Source: Streptomyces brasiliensis
GTDB taxonomy: Bacteria > Actinomycetota > Actinomycetes > Streptomycetales > Streptomycetaceae
DNA length: 64,000 nt
Assembly (NCBI RefSeq): GCF_014647875.1
Contig: NZ_BMQA01000007.1
Coordinates: 62,001 to 126,000, forward strand
Direction of reading: 5' to 3'
The translations under genes and the position numbers were made by a program. Position 1 is the stretch's first letter, and the number at the start of each line of letters is the position of its first letter. Positions 35,172-44,863 of the stretch are shown piece by piece. Under the pieces are notes generated by a model. It saw nothing but the letters and a program-made list of their open reading frames with translations. It made no database searches and had not been told where the DNA came from.

Positions 35172-36191
35172 TCAGTGCGCGGCTCCGGCAGCGGCGTCGG
35201 CGCCGATGTGCTGCGTCCCGATCCGCTTGCGGAACACCCAGTAGGTCCAGCTCTGGTAGAGCAGCACGATCGGCGTCGCGATCGCCGCACACCAGGTCAT
35301 GATCTTCAGCGTGTACGGGCTCGACGAGGCGTTGGTGACGGTCAGACTCCAGTCCTCGTTGAGCGTGGACGGCATCACGTCCGGGAACAGCGACAGGAAG
35401 AGCATGGCCACGGCCGCCACGATGGTGACGCCCGACAGCGCGAACGACCATCCCTCGCGCCCGGCCTGGTTCGCGACGAGAGCCGCGACCAGCGCGACCA
35501 CCGCCACGACCAGGGCGACCAGACTCTTGCCGTCACCGGTGTCGACCTGCGTCCACAGCAGGAAGACCAGGGCCAGGACCGCCGTGACGAGACCGATCCG
35601 CAGCGCCAGCTTCCGTGCCCGCTCCCGGATCTCCCCGACGGTCTTGAGTGCGGTGAACACCGCACCGTGGAAGGTGAACAGCGTCAGCGTCACCAGTCCG
35701 CCGAGCAGGGCGTACGGGTTGAGCAGGTCCCAGAAGCTGCCGACGTACTCGAAGTGCTGGTCGATCTTCACGCCCCGCACGATGTTGCCGAAGGCCACAC
35801 CCCACAGGAACGCGGGGATCAGCGAGGTCCAGAAGATCGCCGTCTCCCAGTTGCGCTGCCATGACTCCTCCGGCCGCTTGGCCCGGAACTCGAAGGCGAC
35901 ACCACGGATGATCAGGCAGATCAGGATGATCAGCAGCGGCAGATAGAACCCCGAGAAGAGCGTGGCGTACCACTCGGGGAAGGCGGCGAAGGTCGAGCCG
36001 CCCGCCGTGAGCAGCCACACCTCGTTGCCGTCCCAGACGGGCCCGATGGTGTTGATCAGTACCCGCCGCTCGGGCCGGTCGCGCGCCAGCAGCTTGGTGA
36101 GGATGCCGACCCCGAAGTCGAAGCCCTCCAGGAAGAAATAGCCGGTCCACAGGACGGCGATCAGGACGAACCAGACGTCGTGAAGTTGCAT
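35172..36191 (-). CDS. cydB: Cytochrome bd oxidase subunit II
   Basis: A 339-residue membrane protein with about eight to nine helices. It begins MQLHDVWFVLIAVLWTGYFFLEGFDFGVG, the classical CydB start. It also has GNEVWLLTAGGSTFAAFPEWY and a C-terminal CLVYQSWTYWVFRKR-like helix. With CydA it forms the quinol oxidase used at low oxygen. The start has GAGGGAG upstream and lies 18 bases after the cydA stop. It is followed by cydDC in the same operon, with parS sites in the gap. Confidence 0.96.
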   Translation of the reverse strand: MQLHDVWFVLIAVLWTGYFFLEGFDFGVGILTKLLARDRPERRVLINTIGPVWDGNEVWLLTAGGSTFAAFPEWYATLFSGFYLPLLIILICLIIRGVAFEFRAKRPEESWQRNWETAIFWTSLIPAFLWGVAFGNIVRGVKIDQHFEYVGSFWDLLNPYALLGGLVTLTLFTFHGAVFTALKTVGEIRERARKLALRIGLVTAVLALVFLLWTQVDTGDGKSLVALVVAVVALVAALVANQAGREGWSFALSGVTIVAAVAMLFLSLFPDVMPSTLNEDWSLTVTNASSSPYTLKIMTWCAAIATPIVLLYQSWTYWVFRKRIGTQHIGADAAAGAAH

Positions 36192-36209
36192 GGTGTGAAC
36201 TCCCTCGGC

Positions 36210-37718
36210 CTAGTACGAGAAGGCCATCGGCTTGTCGGCGTCCTTGATGTCGCCGCCGATCTTCGTGGGCGGGTTGAGGTCGGCCTCGGTGAGCTCGGGC
36301 GGGCCGGCCTTGACGTACTTCACCAGCAGCTTGACCTCGACGACGGCGAGGACGGCGTACAGCGCGGTGAAGACGATCATCGAGGTGAGGACCTCGCCCT
36401 GGGAGACGCCGGGGGAGACCGCGTGCCGGGTCTGCAGGACGCCGTAGACCGCCCAGGGCTGGCGGCCCATCTCGGTGAAGATCCAGCCCCAGGAGTTGGA
36501 GATCAGCGGGAAGGCAAGGGTCCAGATCGCGACGAGCCAGTAGAGCCTGCCGAGCTTCGGGCTGAGCGCCTTGTTCCTGAAGAGGACCAGATGCGGCACC
36601 TCGTCCTCACCCACCCGCAGATGCTGCGGCAGCAAGAACTTCTTGCGGGTCAGCCAGAGTCCGACGATGCCTATGGCGAAGGACGCCATGCCGAAGCCGA
36701 TCATCCAGCGGAAGGCCCAGAAGGTGACGGGGATGATCGGCCGGTAGTCGCCCGGACCGTACTTCTCCTGCTCGGCCTTGTTGGTGTCGTTGATGCCGGG
36801 GACGTGCGAGTTGAAGTTGTCGTCGGCGAGGAAGGACAGTACTCCGGGGATCGACAGCTCGACGCTGTTGTGCCCCTTGCTCACGTCGCCGTACGCGAAG
36901 ACCGAGAACGGCGCCGAGTCCTCGCCGTCCCACAGCGCCTCGGCGGCGGCCATCTTCATCGGCTGCTGCTTGAACATGACCTTGCCGAGGGTGTCGCCGC
37001 TGACCGCGGTGAGCAGTCCGGCGATGACCACGGTGACCAGGCCCAGTCGCAGTGAGGTCTTCATCACGGAGACGTGCTTCTTGCGGAACAGATGGAAGGC
37101 CGCGATGCCCACCATGAAGGCGCCGCCGGTCAGGAAGGACGCCGACAGGGTGTGGAACGCCTGGGCGAGAGCGGTGTTCTGGGTCAGCACATGCCAGAAG
37201 TCGGTGAGTTCGGCCCGGCCCCTGGCCCCGTTTATCCGGTAGCCGACGGGGTGCTGCATCCACGAGTTGGCCGCGAGGATGAAGTAAGCCGACAGGAACG
37301 TGCCGATCGCGACCAGCCAGATGCAGGCGAGGTGAAGCCTCTTCGGCAGCTTGTCCCAGCCGAAGATCCACAGGCCGATGAAGGTCGACTCGAAGAAGAA
37401 GGCGACCAGTGCCTCGAAGGCGAGCGGAGCGCCGAAGATGTCACCGACGAAGCGCGAGTAGTCGGACCAGTTCATGCCGAACTGGAACTCCTGCACGATG
37501 CCGGTGGCGACGCCCATCGCGATGTTGATCAGGAAGAGCTTTCCCCAGAACTTCGTCGCTCTGAGGTACTTCTCCTTTTCCGTGCGTACCCATGCGGTCT
37601 GCAGGCCGGCCGTGAGGGCGGCGAGGGAGATCGTCAGCGGGACGAACAGGAAGTGGTAGACGGTGGTGATGCCGAACTGCCAACGCGCCAGTGTCTCCGG
37701 CGCCAAAGCCAAATCCAC
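36210..37718 (-). CDS. cydA: Cytochrome bd oxidase subunit I
   Basis: A 502-residue heme-binding subunit with nine to ten helices. The N-terminal region RWQFGITTVYHFLFVPLTIS carries the axial His of one heme. The Q-loop region lies near residues 240-330. WIFTEMGRQPWAVYGVLQT is a strongly conserved CydA motif. It oxidises menaquinol and reduces oxygen to water. The GTG at 37718 has TAAGGAG upstream. A Rex-type operator lies about 85 bases upstream at 37803-37818, implying repression when NADH is low and induction under oxygen limitation. Confidence 0.97.
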   Translation of the reverse strand: MDLALAPETLARWQFGITTVYHFLFVPLTISLAALTAGLQTAWVRTEKEKYLRATKFWGKLFLINIAMGVATGIVQEFQFGMNWSDYSRFVGDIFGAPLAFEALVAFFFESTFIGLWIFGWDKLPKRLHLACIWLVAIGTFLSAYFILAANSWMQHPVGYRINGARGRAELTDFWHVLTQNTALAQAFHTLSASFLTGGAFMVGIAAFHLFRKKHVSVMKTSLRLGLVTVVIAGLLTAVSGDTLGKVMFKQQPMKMAAAEALWDGEDSAPFSVFAYGDVSKGHNSVELSIPGVLSFLADDNFNSHVPGINDTNKAEQEKYGPGDYRPIIPVTFWAFRWMIGFGMASFAIGIVGLWLTRKKFLLPQHLRVGEDEVPHLVLFRNKALSPKLGRLYWLVAIWTLAFPLISNSWGWIFTEMGRQPWAVYGVLQTRHAVSPGVSQGEVLTSMIVFTALYAVLAVVEVKLLVKYVKAGPPELTEADLNPPTKIGGDIKDADKPMAFSY

Positions 37719-37802
37719 GTCGTCAGTCTCCTTACATCGCCGTGGTACTGCGGCAGTCTGCCCCTTTTGTCACACACATCACTGGAGCAACCGGGACGTG
37801 AT

Positions 37803-37818
37803 TGTGAACGCGTTCACA
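37803..37818. promoter_or_regulatory. Rex operator (ROP) upstream of cydA
   Basis: TGTGAACGCGTTCACA is a perfect 16-bp palindrome matching the NADH-sensing Rex repressor site (TGTGAAC with a spacer and TTCACA) defined in S. coelicolor, where the cyd operon is a known target. It lies about 85 bases before the cydA start, within the expected promoter. Confidence 0.85.
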
Positions 37819-37952
37819 TTCACAAGCAATTATGACGCATGGCTGTTCGACCCCGTAGAGGCGGGGGTCCCCAAGCCGTACCGGCAGGTCCCGGCCGCTT
37901 GGGCCGGTGGACCCAATGGCCGACGGGCACCGGTCCATGCCCCCGCACACAC

Positions 37953-37989
37953 CGGTCCCGGAAGGCGTCACATGCGCCCTCCGGGACCG
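37953..37989 (-). terminator. Terminator after the aminotransferase gene
   Basis: A 15-bp stem with one mismatch (37953-37967 with 37975-37989) and a 7-base loop lies 44 bases beyond the stop of the leftward aminotransferase gene. It separates that gene from the cyd promoter. It also presents as a hairpin on the opposite strand. Confidence 0.75.
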
Positions 37990-38032
37990 TGCGAAATCTA
38001 TATAAAACTGTCTAAAAACGGACGAAAGCCCG

Positions 38033-39112
38033 TCAGAGCTCCTTGCGGAACCCCTCCGTCACCTTCAGGAAGATGTCGTTCGCCTCGTTCTCCCCGATCG
38101 TCACCCGCACACCCTCGCCCGCGAACGGACGGACCACGACACCGTGCTCCTCGCAGACCTGGGCGAAGGCTGTCGTGCGCTCCCCCAGCCTCAGCCAGAC
38201 GAAGTTCGCCTGGGTCTCGGGCACGGTCCAGCCCTGGGCGCGCAGGGCGTCGACCACCCGCGCACGCTCGCACACCAGCGAGCCGACCCGGCCCAGCAGT
38301 TCGTCCTCGGCGCGCAGCGAGGCGACCGCCGCGTCCTGCGCGATCTGGCTCACACCGAACGGCACCGCCGTCTTGCGCAGCGCCGCCGCCACCGGCTCAT
38401 GGGCGATCGCGAAGCCGACGCGCAGCCCGGCGAGACCGTACGCCTTCGAGAACGTGCGCAGCACACACACGTTGGGCCGCTCCCGGTAGATCTCCACGCC
38501 GTCCGGCACCTCGGGGTCGCGGATGAACTCCCGGTAGGCCTCGTCCAGCACCACGAGGACGTCACCGGGCACCCGGTCGAGGAAGCGCTCCAGCTCCGCT
38601 CGCTTCACGACCGTACCCGTCGGGTTGTTGGGGTTGCAGACGAAGATCAGCCGGGTCCGCTCGGTGACGGCGTCCGCCATCGCGTCCAGGTCGTGCACCT
38701 CGCCCGGCGTGAGCGGCACCTGCACCGACCGCGCGCCGCTGATCTGCGTGATGATCGGGTACGCCTCGAAAGAACGCCAGGCGTAGATGACCTCGCCGCC
38801 GGGTCCGCTGGTGGCCTGGAGGAGCTGCTGTGCGACGCCGACGGAGCCGGTGCCGCAGGCCAGGTCGGAGAGCGGGACACCGAAGCGGTCCGACAGCTCG
38901 TTCATCAGCCCGGTGCAGGCCATGTCGGGGTAGCGGTTGAAGGACGAGGCGGCGCCGGTCACGGACTCCATGACGCCGGGCAGCGGCGGATAGGGGTTCT
39001 CGTTCGAGGACAGCTTGTACGCGACCGGGCCGCCGGCCGCGGCGGGCTTGCCAGGCTTGTAGGTGGGGATACCCTCCAGCTCGGTGCGCAACTTGGGGCT
39101 CGTCTCGCTCAC
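38033..39112 (-). CDS. HisC-like aminotransferase (aromatic or histidinol-phosphate)
   Basis: A 359-residue PLP fold-type I aminotransferase. It has [14 protein letters not shown] at the N-terminus, [23 protein letters not shown] and the PLP-lysine motif [17 protein letters not shown]. The C-terminal FVWLRLGE and [13 protein letters not shown] regions fit the HisC/Pat group. It is not in a histidine operon, and its S. coelicolor counterpart is, from memory, named as an aromatic aminotransferase (pat) rather than the main hisC. It may therefore act in phenylalanine or tyrosine synthesis, like pheA 21 kb away. GTG 39112 follows GAGGAGG at good spacing. Confidence 0.9.
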   Translation of the reverse strand: MSETSPKLRTELEGIPTYKPGKPAAAGGPVAYKLSSNENPYPPLPGVMESVTGAASSFNRYPDMACTGLMNELSDRFGVPLSDLACGTGSVGVAQQLLQATSGPGGEVIYAWRSFEAYPIITQISGARSVQVPLTPGEVHDLDAMADAVTERTRLIFVCNPNNPTGTVVKRAELERFLDRVPGDVLVVLDEAYREFIRDPEVPDGVEIYRERPNVCVLRTFSKAYGLAGLRVGFAIAHEPVAAALRKTAVPFGVSQIAQDAAVASLRAEDELLGRVGSLVCERARVVDALRAQGWTVPETQANFVWLRLGERTTAFAQVCEEHGVVVRPFAGEGVRVTIGENEANDIFLKVTEGFRKEL

Positions 39113-39575
39113 CGCAGTCCTCCTCGCGACCACCGGCGGACCGTCCGCGCCGCCGGCTTCCAATACTGCTCACCTTATGAGGATTCGGTGCGCCTGCGTA
39201 CAGGTGCGGAGAGGCGAGAAGTTCACGTTTGACGGCCCGGGGAGTGGCGAGGGGGCAAACCTCACGAATCTCACAGGCATCAGGGGCATCACCGTACGAA
39301 GGCGTACGAAGCAGGGGGCGCGCCGCACATATATCTACGCGCCGGTGGCTCGCGCCGTGGCGCGCATCCTCCGTGAAGGTGAGTTGAGACCTCTTCGAAA
39401 CATCGAGCACTTGGCAGGCCCATGCGCGTCGACGCGCCACGTCCTGCCATAGGTTTAGTCAACTGACTTTGTTTCGAAGGTGGTTGATACCTGATGACCA
39501 TGCAGAAACGTGCCTGTCAACGGGTGCATATGCGTCCCTACTACCCCACCGCACGAGCCCTACTATCGGCTCGCC
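39113..39575. other. Divergent regulatory region with a spaced inverted repeat
   Basis: This noncoding stretch lies between the leftward aminotransferase and the rightward LacI gene. CTTCGAAACA (39393-39402) is matched by TGTTTCGAAG (39470-39479), a perfect 10-bp inverted repeat 67 bases apart. CGTACGAAG occurs twice in tandem near 39293-39312. Its base composition is clearly lower in G/C than the genes. A -10-like TACTAT (39561-39566) lies 9 bases before the LacI start, suggesting a leaderless transcript. Confidence 0.5.
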
Positions 39576-40688
39576 ATGACAGCAGCAGGGAAGCACCAGG
39601 TGAGCCGCACGGAAACCTCACGTCGAGGAAGCCGGCCGGGTCGGGCGGGTATCAGGGACGTGGCCGCCGCCGCCGGAGTCTCCATCACAACCGTCTCCGA
39701 TGCCCTGAACGGCAAGGGCAGGCTCCCGGACGCCACCCGCCGCCATGTCCGCGAGGTCGCCGACCGGCTGGGGTACCGCCCGTCGGCCGCCGCCCGCACC
39801 CTCCGTACCGGCAAGTCGGGGCTTATCGGCCTGACCGTGACGACATACGGGGATGAACCTTTCACCTTCACGGAGTTCGCGTACTTCGCCGAGATGGCCC
39901 GGGCCGCCACCTCGGCCGCGCTCGCCCGCGGCTACGCGCTCGTCATCCTGCCCGCCACCTCGCGCCACGACGTGTGGTCGAACGTCGCCCTGGACGGCAC
40001 GGTCGTCATCGACCCCTCCGACCAGGACCCGGTGGTCAGCGAACTGGTCCGGCAGGGTTTACCCGTCGTCTCCGACGGCCGCCCGGCGGGCTCGCTCCCC
40101 GTCACGGCCTGGGTGGACAACGACCACGAGGCCGCCGTCCTCGGCATCCTCGACCACCTCGCGGACGCCGGCGCCCGCCGGATCGGCCTGCTCACCGGCA
40201 CGTCCACGGACACCTACACCCACCTGTCCACCACGGCGTATCTGCACTGGTGCGAGCGGGTCGGCCAGGAACCGGTGTACGAGGCCTACCCGGCGCACGA
40301 CCCCTGCGCGGGCGCCGTCGCCGCCGACCGGCTGCTGGCCCGTCCGGACCGGCCGGACGCGGTGTACGGCCTGTTCGACCCCAACGGCACGGACCTGCTC
40401 GCCGCCGCGCGCCGCTACGGCCTGCGCGTCCCGGACGACCTGCTGCTGGTGTGCTGCAGCGAGTCCACGGTGTACGCCAACACCGAGCCGCCCATCACGA
40501 CGTTGTCGCTCAAGCCGCGGCGGATCGGCACGGCGGTGGTCCAACTCCTCATCGACGCCATCGAGGGGGTCGAGTCGGACCATCCGGTGGAGCAGGTGAT
40601 ACCGACGGAGCTGATCGTACGGACGTCGTCGCAACGACGGCCGCCGCGGACGACGGTCAGTCCCCCTCGTGGGCCCGAGGAGGAGTAG
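39576..40688 (+). CDS. LacI family transcriptional regulator
   Basis: A 370-residue regulator. The helix-turn-helix (about residues 28-50) reads IRDVAAAAGVSITTVSDALNGKGRLP, followed by the hinge region YRPSAAARTLRTGKSGLIGL. The periplasmic-binding-protein-like effector domain (about 90-340) ends with ITTLSLKPRRIGTAVVQLL. The effector is unknown. No sugar genes are adjacent, which is unusual for the family. ATG 39576 is preferred, with a -10 directly upstream. A Pro/Arg-rich tail (about 20 residues) is probably disordered. Confidence 0.9.
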   Translation: MTAAGKHQVSRTETSRRGSRPGRAGIRDVAAAAGVSITTVSDALNGKGRLPDATRRHVREVADRLGYRPSAAARTLRTGKSGLIGLTVTTYGDEPFTFTEFAYFAEMARAATSAALARGYALVILPATSRHDVWSNVALDGTVVIDPSDQDPVVSELVRQGLPVVSDGRPAGSLPVTAWVDNDHEAAVLGILDHLADAGARRIGLLTGTSTDTYTHLSTTAYLHWCERVGQEPVYEAYPAHDPCAGAVAADRLLARPDRPDAVYGLFDPNGTDLLAAARRYGLRVPDDLLLVCCSESTVYANTEPPITTLSLKPRRIGTAVVQLLIDAIEGVESDHPVEQVIPTELIVRTSSQRRPPRTTVSPPRGPEEE

Positions 40689-41017
40689 GGGCGGGGCGGC
40701 AGGGCGGCGCAAGGAACGCGGACTGCGGGGCCGGAGCGAGGCAGGGCCGCGGGTTGGGGGACAGCAGGCGCGGCGGATGGCGGGGGTGCAGGGGAGCGCT
40801 CCCGCGGACGTCGGCCGGTCGTCGGGGTGCACCACATGGCGGAACCCCTACCGAATGGGGTCGAAAGCCACACTGAACAGGAGTCCTGCTTCGATTCACC
40901 ACCCCTGGGTCATCACACGGCGCGATCCACATTCCTATGATGGGCCCACGACACCGCGGGCCGCTGCGACCAGGCGGTCCGAAGCGGTACAGATGCGGCG
41001 CGATGGTGGAGGGGTCG
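40689..41017. other. Intergenic region with a promoter before the phosphatase
   Basis: No gene is seen in this stretch. A good -10 hexamer TATGAT lies at 40936-40941, with a poor -35 (TCACAC, 40913-40918) 17 bases upstream. Transcription would start near 40948 and give a leader of about 70 bases. Confidence 0.5.
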
Positions 41018-42094
41018 ATGACTCAAGGGGCCGGTCAGGGACCCGAAGTGGAGCGCACGGCGACGTTGCGCGACTTCCGGGTGCCCGCGTACGTCCACGA
41101 GACCGGTCCGTACGCCGACAGCACCCGCCCCGGCGACACCGCCCCGCCCGCCGAGGAGACGTACCCCGAGGGCTACACGCCCACCCGGCGCGACCTGCCC
41201 GTCATCAACCGCGGCGACACGCTCCAGGTGAGCGTCGATCCGGCGGCCGGCCCGGCCGCGCAGCCCGACAACGGCCCCGGCCCGCTCTATGTCGTCGGCG
41301 ACGTCCACGGCTATCTCGACCAGCTGCTCGCCGCCCTCCAGGAACAGGGGCTGATCGATTCCGAGGGCCAGTGGTGCGCGGGCACCGCACGGCTGTGGTT
41401 CCTGGGCGACTTCACGGACCGCGGCCCCGACGGCATCGGCGTCATCGACCTGGTGATGCGGCTGTCCGCCGAGGCAGCCGCGGCCGGCGGCTACTGCAAG
41501 GCCCTCATGGGCAACCACGAACTGCTGCTCCTCGGTGCCAAGCGGTTCGGCGACACCCCCGTCAACTCCGGTGCGGGTACAGCCACTTTCCAGGCGGCCT
41601 GGCTGCTCAACGGCGGCCAGAAGACCGACATGGACCGCCTCCAGGACCACCATCTGCAGTGGATGGCCCGCCTGGACGCCGTCGAGGAGGTCGACGGCTA
41701 TCTGCTCGTCCACTCCGACACCACCGCCTACCTCGACTACGGCGACTCGATCGAGGCCGTCAACGACACCGTCCGCGAGACGCTCACACGCAACGACGCG
41801 GACGAATGCTGGGACCTGTTCCGCAAGTTCACCAAGCGGTTCTCCTTCCGCGACGAAGGCGGCGCGGACGCCGTGCGGTCGCTGCTCGATACGTACGGCG
41901 GCACCCGGATCGTTCACGGCCACAGCCCGATCCCCTATCTGCTCGGCGAGGTCGGCTCCGAGGACGGCGAGGACACGGGCGGTCCCGTGATCGAGGGACC
42001 GCACGTCTACGCCGAGGGACTCGCCATCGCGATGGACGGCGGAGTGACCATGGCCGGAAAGCTGCTGGTCCGGCAACTTCCCCTGGATACCTGA
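41018..42094 (+). CDS. PPP-type metallophosphoesterase
   Basis: A 358-residue enzyme with the complete PPP-family signature: GDVHGYLDQLLAAL, GDFTDRGPDGIG, MGNHELLLLG and VHGHSPIPY. These residues bind two metal ions for hydrolysis of phosphoserine/threonine or a nucleotide phosphate. The first 90 residues are Pro-rich and of unknown role. ATG 41018 has GGAGG 5 bases upstream. It may be a protein phosphatase acting against the many Streptomyces Ser/Thr kinases or a diadenosine polyphosphatase, and sequence alone cannot decide. Confidence 0.85.
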   Translation: MTQGAGQGPEVERTATLRDFRVPAYVHETGPYADSTRPGDTAPPAEETYPEGYTPTRRDLPVINRGDTLQVSVDPAAGPAAQPDNGPGPLYVVGDVHGYLDQLLAALQEQGLIDSEGQWCAGTARLWFLGDFTDRGPDGIGVIDLVMRLSAEAAAAGGYCKALMGNHELLLLGAKRFGDTPVNSGAGTATFQAAWLLNGGQKTDMDRLQDHHLQWMARLDAVEEVDGYLLVHSDTTAYLDYGDSIEAVNDTVRETLTRNDADECWDLFRKFTKRFSFRDEGGADAVRSLLDTYGGTRIVHGHSPIPYLLGEVGSEDGEDTGGPVIEGPHVYAEGLAIAMDGGVTMAGKLLVRQLPLDT

Positions 42095-42275
42095 GCGTTC
42101 AGGGGGCAGGCGTCCCCCGACGGAATACGTGCAGGCCCGCGCCCAATTTCCGGCAACCCCCTGTCACCGCGTGCCGTCACGGCTCTACCATCGACTTATC
42201 CGTAGCAGGCTCCCCTCCGTTTCTGCCCGACGGCTCGCCGGCGTGCGAGCCCCAAGCCCTACGGAGCATCGGGGG

Positions 42276-43142
42276 ATGCACATGAACAGCGTTCCGCAGC
42301 ACCTGCTGAGCGAGGACCGCCAGGAATACGAGCGGATCCTCGATGAGGCGCTGCGCTCCGCACCAAACCGCCCTGAACTGGCCGCTGTCGGACAGCGGCT
42401 CAACCCGGAACAGCTGCGCACCATGGCGCTCAACGCCACCGCACTCATCGCGGCGGCCGCGGCGACCGAGTACCAGCACTATGTGAAGGTCCGCGAGGAA
42501 CTGCGCCGGCCGACGCCGTCCACCCCGTCGTCCGCACCCGAATCCGGCTCCGGGGAGCCGGGCTCGGGCGCGATGGGGCTCGCCACCACCCTCGGCGAGG
42601 CCGCCGAGACCGCAGGCGCGGGTGCCGTCGCCATCGTCGCGGTCCTCGCCCCTGTCCTCGCCGGAACCGCAGCGGCGATCTTCCTGCTCGTCGGCTACAT
42701 CCTGAAGATGATCGACCCCGCGCCGGCGTTCGCCCAGACCATGATCACCACGGGCTGGGTGTTCGGCGCCGTCGCCGCGGCCGCGATCCTCCTCGCCGGA
42801 GTCGGACTGCTGCTCACCGCTCTGCGCAACAGCCCCTCGCTCGAGGCCGGACCGTACGGCGCGGCGGACGCCGAAGTCGCCCGGGCCAAGGACGCCTGGG
42901 CGGAGGCTCTGCTGGAACGCGGCATCCTGCCGTTCCTGTGCGACGCGCTGGCCGACCCCGGTGCGCCCATGGTGCGCCGTACGGCCCCGTCGGCCCCGGT
43001 CAGCCGCATGCCGCGCCTCGGCTACGACCGCCCGGGCTTCAGCAGCCCCGAAGAGGGCTCCCTCCCGGGCCCACGCCCGAGCTTCTCCAGCCCGGACTAC
43101 ACGAGCCCGGACTTCGGAGGCCCGGAACACCAGCCGGAATAA
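42276..43142 (+). CDS. Two-helix membrane protein of unknown function
   Basis: A 288-residue protein with a helical N-terminal region (SEDRQEYERILDEALRS). It has two to three hydrophobic segments (about residues 110-150 and 160-190, including FLLVGYILKM and GWVFGAVAAAAILLAGVG) and a Pro/Ser-rich repetitive tail (SSPEEGS, SSPDYTSPDF). I recognise no domain. The ATG at 42276 is six bases before a second ATG at 42282, which is better spaced from GGGGG at 42271. A strong terminator follows. Confidence 0.65.
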   Translation: MHMNSVPQHLLSEDRQEYERILDEALRSAPNRPELAAVGQRLNPEQLRTMALNATALIAAAAATEYQHYVKVREELRRPTPSTPSSAPESGSGEPGSGAMGLATTLGEAAETAGAGAVAIVAVLAPVLAGTAAAIFLLVGYILKMIDPAPAFAQTMITTGWVFGAVAAAAILLAGVGLLLTALRNSPSLEAGPYGAADAEVARAKDAWAEALLERGILPFLCDALADPGAPMVRRTAPSAPVSRMPRLGYDRPGFSSPEEGSLPGPRPSFSSPDYTSPDFGGPEHQPE

Positions 43143-43143
43143 C

Positions 43144-43177
43144 CCGGCTTGCGCCCCCGCCGCGGGGCGCAGGCCGG
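43144..43177. terminator. Terminator between convergent genes
   Basis: A 14-bp stem with one G-U pair (43144-43157 with 43164-43177) and a CGCCGC loop lies directly after the stop at 43142. It can serve the rightward gene and, on the other strand, the leftward gene ending at 43287. Confidence 0.7.
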
Positions 43178-43286
43178 ACACCCGGCCGGGCCCGGAACCG
43201 CCCTCCGCTACCCACCAACAGTGGTTTCAGGCCATGTCCCCGAAGGACCGAGCGGCCGACGATGCCGACGGTCCCCCACCCCGCCC

Positions 43287-44273
43287 TCACCCTCCCGCGT
43301 CCGGCAACGGGAGAACGGCTATGCCTCCGGCCACGGCGATTGCCAGACACGTCCCGTCGGGATGCAGCGCCGCGACCGGTGTCGGGACGTGGGTGACGCC
43401 GTACGGCCCTTCTCTGCGCGCCACTTCCACCTCGGGCCACTCCGCGAGCACCGCGCCGGTCGTCACGTCGACCAGTCGGGGACGACCGTGCAGGGAAACC
43501 ACTCTGCCCCCGCCCGCGATCAGCGTGCCGGCCTTGAAGCCGACCGGGTTGCGATGCAGCCATCCCCGCCCGGACAGCGACCACACCCCGAGCCGCCGAG
43601 GACCGAACGCCGGAGCTTCGTCCTCGTCGAGGAAGTCCTCGTCCCCGGTCGCCACCACCAGACGGTCGTCGTCGAGCCAGCAGGCCGACTCCACCTCGGC
43701 GTCGATGTCCGCCTCGGCCAGCAGCGTCCCGCGCCCGTCCAGAACGGCGGGGTCCTTCAGCGCGCCGTCCAGGTCGAAGACCTCGACGATCCCGTACGGA
43801 TGCCACACCCATCCGGCGACCAGCAGATGCCGGCCGTCCGGAGTCACCGACAATCGGGAATGGAACACGTCCTTCGCCTCACGGGCGCCAGCGGTGAGCC
43901 GCTTCCCCGACTCCACCTCCTCCATCTGCAGGACGTCGTACTCGTCCGGACAGTGGACCAGGACCTCCCGGCCGTCCGGCAGGCTCCCCAGCGTCACCGG
44001 GTAGTCGAAGTCCTTGGCGTGGTAAGGGCTGCGCGTCAGCTCCCGGACGACGCGTGCTCCGTCGAGCACCAGAGCCGTCGTCCCACGCTCGGCGTACACG
44101 ACGCTGTAGCGCCCGGACGGCGATACGACAGCCCGGTCGACCCCGGCACCGTGACCGGGGTGCACCCGGCGCTCGACCCCACCGGCGTCCCAGGCAAGCC
44201 CGCCGACCACCTCGACCAGCTCACCGCCCCGCCACACCAGCGACCGAACGGAGGCCGCAGTCTCCACCAGCAC
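43287..44273 (-). CDS. Beta-propeller-like hypothetical protein
   Basis: A 328-residue soluble protein with repeated short beta segments of the type VSPSGRYSVVYA, VTPDGRHLLVAG, LDDDRLVVATGDE and LHPDGTCLAIAV. This is the pattern of WD40 or YVTN-like propeller blades. No signal peptide is evident, so it is probably cytoplasmic. I do not recognise a family and no catalytic motif is visible. It is transcribed alone. Confidence 0.65.
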   Translation of the reverse strand: MLVETAASVRSLVWRGGELVEVVGGLAWDAGGVERRVHPGHGAGVDRAVVSPSGRYSVVYAERGTTALVLDGARVVRELTRSPYHAKDFDYPVTLGSLPDGREVLVHCPDEYDVLQMEEVESGKRLTAGAREAKDVFHSRLSVTPDGRHLLVAGWVWHPYGIVEVFDLDGALKDPAVLDGRGTLLAEADIDAEVESACWLDDDRLVVATGDEDFLDEDEAPAFGPRRLGVWSLSGRGWLHRNPVGFKAGTLIAGGGRVVSLHGRPRLVDVTTGAVLAEWPEVEVARREGPYGVTHVPTPVAALHPDGTCLAIAVAGGIAVLPLPDAGG

Positions 44274-44548
44274 CCAGATCCCCCCTGACCACTCGATCCC
44301 TACAGTGTTCCGGCGTCAGGCCAGTGGGACCAGTGCGTGTTCGGCGGGAGCGTCGGCGCATCCACCCGGTCCACCGCCTGGCCAGGCTCCCCGATCAGGC
44401 GACGCCGGTGCCCAGTTCGGTGTCCGACCGGCAGTACACACAGGCTGGAACGTCATGCCGCGGCGCATCGAGTGCCTGCGCCCGGCTGACCGGACGGCAT
44501 CCACATTCGGCCTAATGGGCGGGTCGGGCCGTTTGGCCGTGTCACGCT

Positions 44549-44863
44549 GTGGTCTTGATTGATCACGGTCGTGTCAGGAGGCCGGGGGTGTACCGCTCAC
44601 GTGAGTGGCTGTTTGAGCGGATCCGTCGCGACCGCCGAGTGGATCTTACGGATTCGCCGCGGGCGTCGGCCCACTGGTACCGACTGAGCCGGAACACGGT
44701 CGCCAAGGCGCTGAGGTGTCCGGTGCCGTTGCAGCGGCATAAGCCGCCGCCGCGCAAGAGCGTGCTGGAGCCGGTGGCGGGTTTCACCAATGCGATCCTG
44801 CGAGAGGATCTTCGGGCGCCGACGAAGCCGCTCAAGGCTGCTCAGACCGACCGGAGCTCATGA
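44549..44863 (+). pseudogene. Remnant of an IS21-family transposase (IstA N-terminus)
   Basis: A 104-residue frame starting GTG (MVLIDHG) resembles the start of IstA-type transposases. YRSREWLFERIRRDRR, LSRNTVAKALRCPVP (the helix-turn-helix) and KSVLEPVAGF with AILREDLRAPTK match the usual order. It stops after about 100 of some 400-500 residues, with no catalytic DDE domain or IstB helper nearby. The middle stretch DLTDSPRASAHWY departs from the family and may be frameshifted. Its TGA overlaps the ATG of the next gene. No terminal repeats are seen. The gap 44274-44548 upstream holds nothing recognisable. Confidence 0.6.
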
